Source: Equibacterium sp963662035 (lineage in GTDB: Bacteria > Bacteroidota > Bacteroidia > Bacteroidales > UBA932). Taken from it: DNA of 64,000 bases. This document shows, one piece after another, positions 59,434 to 64,000 of the stretch. The notes under the pieces were generated by a model that had not been told where the DNA came from, did no database searches, and was given only the letters and a program-made list of their open reading frames with translations. Where the stretch lies: NCBI GenBank assembly GCA_963662035.1, contig CAVLDO010000001.1:62001-126000 (forward strand), in the 5' to 3' direction. Positions within the stretch are counted from its first letter, which is position 1, and each line of letters opens with the position of its first letter. The translations under genes and the position numbers were made by a program.

Positions 59434-61845
59434 TTAAAATGTGCGGGTATAGCTGAATGAGGGGAGGATGGGGAGCATCGTCACCTTTTTGATTCTGACA
59501 TAAGAGTGCTGCGCGCCGTCGTCGGCAGTCTCGGCTGACCTCTCGGTGTATACGAAGTCGGGATTCTTATTGTTGTACACATTGTACACCCCGATATTCC
59601 AGATGCGCTCTCCTCGGGGCTTCTGCCTGCGGAAGTTGACCCCGACGTTAAGAGTGTGGCTCTCCGGCAGGCGGTAGTTGCCCCGGCAGGGGGCATAACC
59701 GACATTTTCTGCGTGGCCGTTTATGTCCAGAACTGCAAAATCCCTGGTGCTGAAGGTTGTGACCCCGCCCGAGAGGAACTTCCAGTTGGCGCAGACATCT
59801 ATCCTGTCGGAGATTTTATGGTTGAGGACTATGCTGATATTGTGGCGGCGGTCATACTTGTATGGATACCACTCTCCGCCGCTGATGCTGCCATCGGGGA
59901 AGCGGCGCTCGCTCTTGGCCAGGGTGTAGCTAAGCCAGCCGGTGGTCTTCCCTGTCTTCTTCTGCACAAAGAATTCCGCACCGTAGGCCCTCCCCTCGCC
60001 GGTGGAGACCTTGTTTTCCCAGCCGGAGGTGGTCAGAATCACAGTTACGCCGTCGCGGTATTCCAGCACATTGTCCATCAGTTTGTAATACCCCTCCAGC
60101 GAGAGTTCCCAGCCGTCTCCGGCATCCCAGTAGGTACCCAGCGACACCTGGTCGGCTGTTTCCGGCCTGATGTTACCGGTGATGGGGACCCAGAGGTCGG
60201 TGGGCAGGCTTATGTCGCTGGAAGAGAGCAGGTGCACATACTGCGACATGCGTGAGTAGGAGGCCTTTACGCTGACATTGCCGCCCACATCCAGACGGCC
60301 CGAGAAGCGCGGCTGCAGCGAGATGTAGGGCTTGCCCCGGGTGTAGAACAGGCTTGCGTGCAGGCCGGGGTTGAAGGATAGGCGGCTTCCCACCACAAAG
60401 TCGTCCTCTATGTAGAGCGAGGCCTCGTGCCCTATGAAGGTCTTGCCGCCGAGGCTCATTATCACGGTATCCTGCTCGTAGTACCCCTCTATCTCCATAT
60501 GCTGGCGGATGTCTGTGCTCTCCGGGGAGAAATTGTGGTAGATATACTCCGCCCCGAACTTTATCAGGTGCTCCGGGGCGGGGTTGTAGTCAAAATCAAT
60601 CTTTACGTTGACGTCGTTGATATCAGAGTCGTAGTTCAAGCTGGTCTTCCCCGTCATAGTGTACTCCGGACTTTTGGTCTTCTCGCGGTAGATCAGATCG
60701 GTGTCCATCTCGTAGTGGTTATAGGCTATGGTGGTGTTGGCAAACAGGTTGCCGGCAAAGCTGTGGTTCCAGCGCAGCGCCGCCACCGTGTTGCCCCAGT
60801 CCAGGTTGACCCTGCCCATAGACGCCCTGGTCGTGTGCAATTCGCCCCCGTCCGATATCTCCTGCTCGTTCTGACTCACCAGAAAGCGGTCGCGTCCGTG
60901 ATAGACGGTGGCGATGAGCCTGTCGCCAGAGCGGAACTTGTGGGTTATCTTGCCGTTCAGGTCGCCGAAATAGTAGTTGGTCGGAATGTCCTGCATCTTG
61001 AGCAGCGGCGTAAAGAGGAATGTGTGCAGCACGCGGCCGCTCAGGGAGAAGGAGGTCCTGTCCTTTACGATGGGCCCCTCAAGATGGATGCGGTCGGTGA
61101 GCGTGCCCACGCTCACAAGGCCGTGCAGCTCCTTGCTGTTGCCATCGTTGGTGCGCACGTCGATAACGGAGGAGAGGCGGCCGCCGTAGCGGGCGGGGAA
61201 CGATCCCTTGAACATCGTGACCTTCTTTATCGCCTCGGGAGTGAAGACAGAAAAAATGCCCAGCATATGGTTCACTCCGTAAAGAGGGATGTCGTCCAGC
61301 AGAATCAGGTTCTCATCGGCGCCGCCTCCGCGCACGTAGATGCCCGCATTGCCGCTCACGCCTCCCTGTACTCCGGGCATATACTGCAGCGCCTTGAGCA
61401 CATCAGTCTCGCCGAAGAGGGCCGGCATCGAGGCCAGCTGATGCGAGGGGATTTCCAGCGCGCCGGTGTTGGTGGACTGGATTCCCGCCTCCTTGCGGGC
61501 TGTGACCACCGCCGCCTTCAGCAGTGTCCCCGGCTCCAGGGAGATGTTTATCACGGTGTCCCGCGTCAAATCGACCGTCACGGTGCGGGAAGCGTATCCG
61601 ATGTAGGTCCACTCGAGAGTGTGCCGTCCGGCGGGCAGCGACAGGTTATAGAATCCGTAGTTGTTGGTAACGGCGCCGGTTATGACCCCGCTTCTGGAGG
61701 TGAGTCCACACACGACCCCGGCCCCGATGAGCATCTCGCCCGTCTTGGCATCGGAAATGTAGCCGCTCACCACCACTTTGCGCTGCGCCTTCGCAAAGTG
61801 GGCGCAGACACAGAGTGCCAGCATTATCAGCAATATTTTCTTCAT
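59434..61845 (-). CDS. TonB-dependent receptor with carboxypeptidase-like N-domain
   Basis: Outer-membrane importer of 803 residues. Order: signal peptide (1-20), carboxypeptidase regulatory-like domain (about 27-105, GYISDAKTGEMLIGAGV), plug (about 125-225, IYVRGGGADENLILLDDIPLY) and a 22-strand-type barrel ending YTRTF. The substrate is unknown; no vitamin-B12 or iron box was seen upstream. It lies 18 bp behind ispD and 9 bp before DUF4249, so the receptor and lipoprotein pair is probably co-transcribed. Confidence 0.93.
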   Translation of the reverse strand: MKKILLIMLALCVCAHFAKAQRKVVVSGYISDAKTGEMLIGAGVVCGLTSRSGVITGAVTNNYGFYNLSLPAGRHTLEWTYIGYASRTVTVDLTRDTVINISLEPGTLLKAAVVTARKEAGIQSTNTGALEIPSHQLASMPALFGETDVLKALQYMPGVQGGVSGNAGIYVRGGGADENLILLDDIPLYGVNHMLGIFSVFTPEAIKKVTMFKGSFPARYGGRLSSVIDVRTNDGNSKELHGLVSVGTLTDRIHLEGPIVKDRTSFSLSGRVLHTFLFTPLLKMQDIPTNYYFGDLNGKITHKFRSGDRLIATVYHGRDRFLVSQNEQEISDGGELHTTRASMGRVNLDWGNTVAALRWNHSFAGNLFANTTIAYNHYEMDTDLIYREKTKSPEYTMTGKTSLNYDSDINDVNVKIDFDYNPAPEHLIKFGAEYIYHNFSPESTDIRQHMEIEGYYEQDTVIMSLGGKTFIGHEASLYIEDDFVVGSRLSFNPGLHASLFYTRGKPYISLQPRFSGRLDVGGNVSVKASYSRMSQYVHLLSSSDISLPTDLWVPITGNIRPETADQVSLGTYWDAGDGWELSLEGYYKLMDNVLEYRDGVTVILTTSGWENKVSTGEGRAYGAEFFVQKKTGKTTGWLSYTLAKSERRFPDGSISGGEWYPYKYDRRHNISIVLNHKISDRIDVCANWKFLSGGVTTFSTRDFAVLDINGHAENVGYAPCRGNYRLPESHTLNVGVNFRRQKPRGERIWNIGVYNVYNNKNPDFVYTERSAETADDGAQHSYVRIKKVTMLPILPSFSYTRTF

Positions 61846-61863
61846 AGCGAAAAGGTTAAGCTT

Positions 61864-62565
61864 TTACACAAGCCGCAGCCTGGCGATCTCAAGATCTTCC
61901 GGAGTGGTGATTTTGATGTTGTGGCGCATCCCCTCCACCAGGTTTATGCGGTAGCCCGATGCCTCCACCACGGAGGCGTCGTCGGTGAAGGCGGGATTGT
62001 AGGGCTGGCGGTATGCCGCCTTGAGCACTTCGCTGCGGAATACCTGCGGGGTCTGCACCAGCCGGATTTCGTCCCGCCGGAGGACATAGCTCTCGGGGCC
62101 GCTGACCTCGCGCACCGTCTCCACCGGTGCCACGGCGGGCACTGCGTTGCCCAGCGTCTCGCCATATCCGAACATCGCCTCCAGAAACTCGCCGCTCACA
62201 AAGGGGCGCACCCCGTCGTGCACCGCCGCCACGCTCTCGTCGGGCAGATACCGCAGCGCGTTCTGCACTGAATGGAAGCGGGTTATGCCGCCGGAAGGTA
62301 TCGCGTAACGCTCCAGAAAGCCTGTCCGCGCACAATAATCCTTCCAGTACTCCTTCTTCTCCTGATTTATCACCACGATTATCTCCACAGGAAAGGAGAG
62401 CGAGAGAAAGCGCTCTATGGTGTGTCGCAGAATCGGCTTGCCGCCGATCTCCAGAAACTGCTTGGGGAGCTCGCCGCCCATACGGCTGCCGCTGCCTCCC
62501 GCCACTATTATCGCATATTTCTTTCTGGCACCCATAGCCGATATTGCATCTTGCGCTTCGCGCAT
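61864..62565 (-). CDS. ispD: 2-C-methyl-D-erythritol 4-phosphate cytidylyltransferase
   Basis: Third MEP-pathway enzyme, coupling MEP to CTP. The 233-residue product has the nucleotidyltransferase loop IVAGGSGSRMGGELPKQF, then VHDGVRPFVS and FTDDASVVEASG, all characteristic. The N-terminal 15 residues (MREAQDAISAMGARKK) are longer than in E. coli; an internal Met at residue 11 is a possible start, but the promoter element 19 bp upstream of the first ATG supports the longer form. The receptor gene follows 18 bp later. Confidence 0.95.
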   Translation of the reverse strand: MREAQDAISAMGARKKYAIIVAGGSGSRMGGELPKQFLEIGGKPILRHTIERFLSLSFPVEIIVVINQEKKEYWKDYCARTGFLERYAIPSGGITRFHSVQNALRYLPDESVAAVHDGVRPFVSGEFLEAMFGYGETLGNAVPAVAPVETVREVSGPESYVLRRDEIRLVQTPQVFRSEVLKAAYRQPYNPAFTDDASVVEASGYRINLVEGMRHNIKITTPEDLEIARLRLV

Positions 62566-62584
62566 TAATTTATAAACTGTCTTG

Positions 62585-62592
62585 CAAATGTA
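62585..62592 (-). promoter_or_regulatory. -7 promoter element of ispD
   Basis: TACATTTG on the minus strand, exact consensus, 19 bp before the ATG and divergent from the purH promoter. Confidence 0.6.
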
Positions 62593-62614
62593 ACCATATT
62601 TCCCGCAAAATGAC

Positions 62615-62622
62615 TAAATTTG
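62615..62622 (+). promoter_or_regulatory. -7 promoter element of purH
   Basis: TAAATTTG, exact consensus, 24 bp before the purH ATG. Confidence 0.6.
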
Positions 62623-62646
62623 TGCCTCTAACACAACTCATCTGAT

Positions 62647-64000
62647 ATGGATTCAATCAAAAAAATACAAAGGGCTCTGATATCCGTCTTCTACAAGGAC
62701 GGCATTGACCAGATCGCCGCAGCGCTCACAAGCCGCGGCGCAAAACTCCTCTCGACCGGCGGCACCTACGACTACCTCGCCTCCAAAGGTTTCGAGGTAG
62801 AGAAAGTAGAAGACCTCACCGGCTACCCCTCAATTCTGGGAGGCCGCGTCAAGACCCTCCACCCCAAGGTGTTCGGCGGCATTCTCGCCCGCCGCGACAA
62901 CGATGTCGACTCCAGTCAGATGCAGCAATACGACATTCCCCCCATCGACCTGGTGGTGGTGGACCTCTACCCCTTCGACGAATATGTGGCAAAGGGGGCT
63001 TCGCATCAGGAAATCATAGAGAAAATAGATATCGGCGGCATCTCGCTCATCCGCGCTGCGGCCAAGAACTACAAGGACGTGGTCATCGTCCCCTGCCAGA
63101 GGCTATACGGCAAGCTGCTCGATTGCCTCGAGAGCCACGACGGCGGCACCACCGAGGCCGAGCGCCTCGGATTCGCCAAATGGGCCTTTGCGGTGAGCAG
63201 CAACTATGACACCTCCATATTCAGCTACCTCAACGGCGACGGCCAGGTGAGCGCGTTCGCCTTCAGCTCGATGGACGCCACCGCGCTGCGCTACGGGGAG
63301 AACCCCCACCAGGAGGCGGCCTTCTTCGGCAAGGAGGGTTCGCTGCCCCGCCAGCTGCACGGCAAGGAGATATCCTACAACAATATGCTTGACATAGAGG
63401 CCGCAATCGAACTGATAGACGACTTTGACGGCACGGCGCTGGCCATCATCAAGCACAACAACGCCTGCGGCTGCGCAGTGCGCCCCACAATCCTCCAGGC
63501 CTGGAAAGACGCCCTTGCGGGCGACCCCGTGTCGGCCTTCGGCGGCATCATCGCCACCAACGCCACTGTGGACAGGGAAGTTGCCGAGGAGATGAACAAA
63601 ATCTTCTTCGAGGTCATCATCGCCCCCGGCTACAGCAGCGAGGCGCTGGAAATCCTCAAGAGCAAGAAGAACCGCATAATTCTGGAGCGCGGAGCCGTCC
63701 GCCCCTCCGACATCAAGTTCCGCTCCCTGCTGGGCGGCGCCCTCGTGCAGAGGCGCGACACCGTGGCGGAGACCCCCGCTGACCTCACTCCTGTGACCGA
63801 GGCCAAGCCCACCGAGGCTCAAGTCCGCGACCTGCTCTTTGCCAACCGCGTGGTCAAGCACTCCAAGAGCAACGCCATTGTGCTGGCCAAGGACGGAATG
63901 TTGCTGGCCAGCGGCATAGGCCAGACCAGCCGCGTAGACGCCCTCAAGCAGGCCATAGCCAAGGCCCGCAGCTTCGGGTTCGACCTCACCGGCGCAGTGA
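62647..64000 (+). CDS. purH: Bifunctional AICAR formyltransferase/IMP cyclohydrolase (3' part missing)
   Basis: Catalyses the last two steps of IMP synthesis. The visible 451 residues begin MDSIKKIQRALISVFYKDG and contain the MGS-like IMP cyclohydrolase domain (about 1-150; LLSTGGTYDYL, GGRVKTLHPKVFGGIL). The AICAR transformylase domain begins near 200 (LRYGENPHQEAAFF) and includes the catalytic KHNNACGCA motif near 275. The window ends inside this domain. Start at 62647 is supported by the promoter position. Confidence 0.95.
   Translation, partial: MDSIKKIQRALISVFYKDGIDQIAAALTSRGAKLLSTGGTYDYLASKGFEVEKVEDLTGYPSILGGRVKTLHPKVFGGILARRDNDVDSSQMQQYDIPPIDLVVVDLYPFDEYVAKGASHQEIIEKIDIGGISLIRAAAKNYKDVVIVPCQRLYGKLLDCLESHDGGTTEAERLGFAKWAFAVSSNYDTSIFSYLNGDGQVSAFAFSSMDATALRYGENPHQEAAFFGKEGSLPRQLHGKEISYNNMLDIEAAIELIDDFDGTALAIIKHNNACGCAVRPTILQAWKDALAGDPVSAFGGIIATNATVDREVAEEMNKIFFEVIIAPGYSSEALEILKSKKNRIILERGAVRPSDIKFRSLLGGALVQRRDTVAETPADLTPVTEAKPTEAQVRDLLFANRVVKHSKSNAIVLAKDGMLLASGIGQTSRVDALKQAIAKARSFGFDLTGAV

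Noticed and set aside
59434..61845. SusC-type polysaccharide utilisation locus
   Set aside because: The partner is DUF4249 rather than SusD, and no glycoside hydrolases or sigma/anti-sigma pair are nearby.
61846..61863. Cobalamin riboswitch before the TonB receptor
   Set aside because: Only 18 bp separate it from ispD, too short for a riboswitch, and no B12-box pattern was seen.
60427..62271. 614-codon open frame on the plus strand opposite the TonB receptor and ispD
   Set aside because: Overlaps two well-supported genes and has a His/Val/Arg-rich, motif-free product.

Overview
The window is an ordinary-looking, gene-dense stretch of a Bacteroidota chromosome, most likely Bacteroidales and perhaps Rikenellaceae (Alistipes-like). 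The reasons are a GC-rich composition; recurring TAnnTTTG promoter elements, often with TTTG about 19 bp upstream; almost no Shine-Dalgarno sequences; tRNA genes without an encoded CCA; and lineage-typical families (BACON repeats with peptidase M64, DUF4837, DUF4249, DUF1460, ribosomal protein S16 with a long Ala/Lys tail, imelysin lipoprotein, TonB receptor with a carboxypeptidase-like N-domain). Genus assignment is inference. No rRNA, insertion sequence, prophage, integrase or CRISPR array was seen.

Layout. 1-3944 (minus): class A penicillin-binding protein, ddl and prmC (cut by the window edge), divergent from topA and an Lrp-type regulator. 6813-13726: a small exported protein opposite a C69 dipeptidase and a 1570-residue lipoprotein with 14 BACON-like repeats and an M64 metallopeptidase domain. 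13731-14133: convergent tRNA-Ala and tRNA-His separated by a dense run of hairpins, including a 28-bp perfect inverted repeat that runs into the tRNA-His 3' end. 14203-23246: a carboxylase/decarboxylase-like protein lacking its biotin lysine, a DUF308 membrane protein, rpsP-rimM, def and ruvX (minus), then an M23-like protein, dxr, rseP and a DUF4837 lipoprotein. 23251-28970: tRNA-Glu with rpsT, radC, an operon of two envelope proteins with rpoN (minus), miaB, and rsmE (minus).

28979-31352 (minus): a sialate O-acetylesterase-like enzyme heading tsaE, a YfcE-type phosphodiesterase and rsmE. 31428-32187: an acyl-ACP thioesterase. 32263-38005: an outer-membrane protein, imelysin lipoprotein, di-heme oxidoreductase, hemerythrin protein and LuxR-type regulator with a degenerate receiver. 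This is the most coherent accessory module and looks like iron/heme or redox handling. 38009-39995: ribokinase plus a DMT transporter. 39992-46898: YifB/ComM ATPase, TPR lipoprotein-like protein with an EnvC-like factor, M3 peptidase and a small zinc-ribbon protein.

46993-51241: tail-less SSB paralogue, cysS, CNNM/CBS transporter, ispF and a small tail-anchored protein. 51257-55552: mutL, rhomboid protease, endonuclease/exonuclease/phosphatase-family membrane protein and a TsaC/Sua5 protein. 55554-58382: tRNA-Met, ABC-F ATPase and a DUF1460 amidase. 58384-62592 (minus): ispD, TonB receptor and DUF4249 lipoprotein. The window ends inside purH.

Most genes are housekeeping: cell wall (PBP, ddl, EnvC-like and M23 proteins), translation (rpsP, rpsT, rimM, def, cysS, miaB, rsmE, tsaE, tsaC, prmC) and isoprenoid synthesis (dxr, ispD, ispF). 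No clearly undescribed multi-gene defence or mobile system was found. The best leads are the iron/redox module, the tRNA-linked palindrome, the biotin-less carboxylase protein, the BACON/M64 protease with a variant zinc motif, and several promoters that abut start codons and imply leaderless mRNAs.
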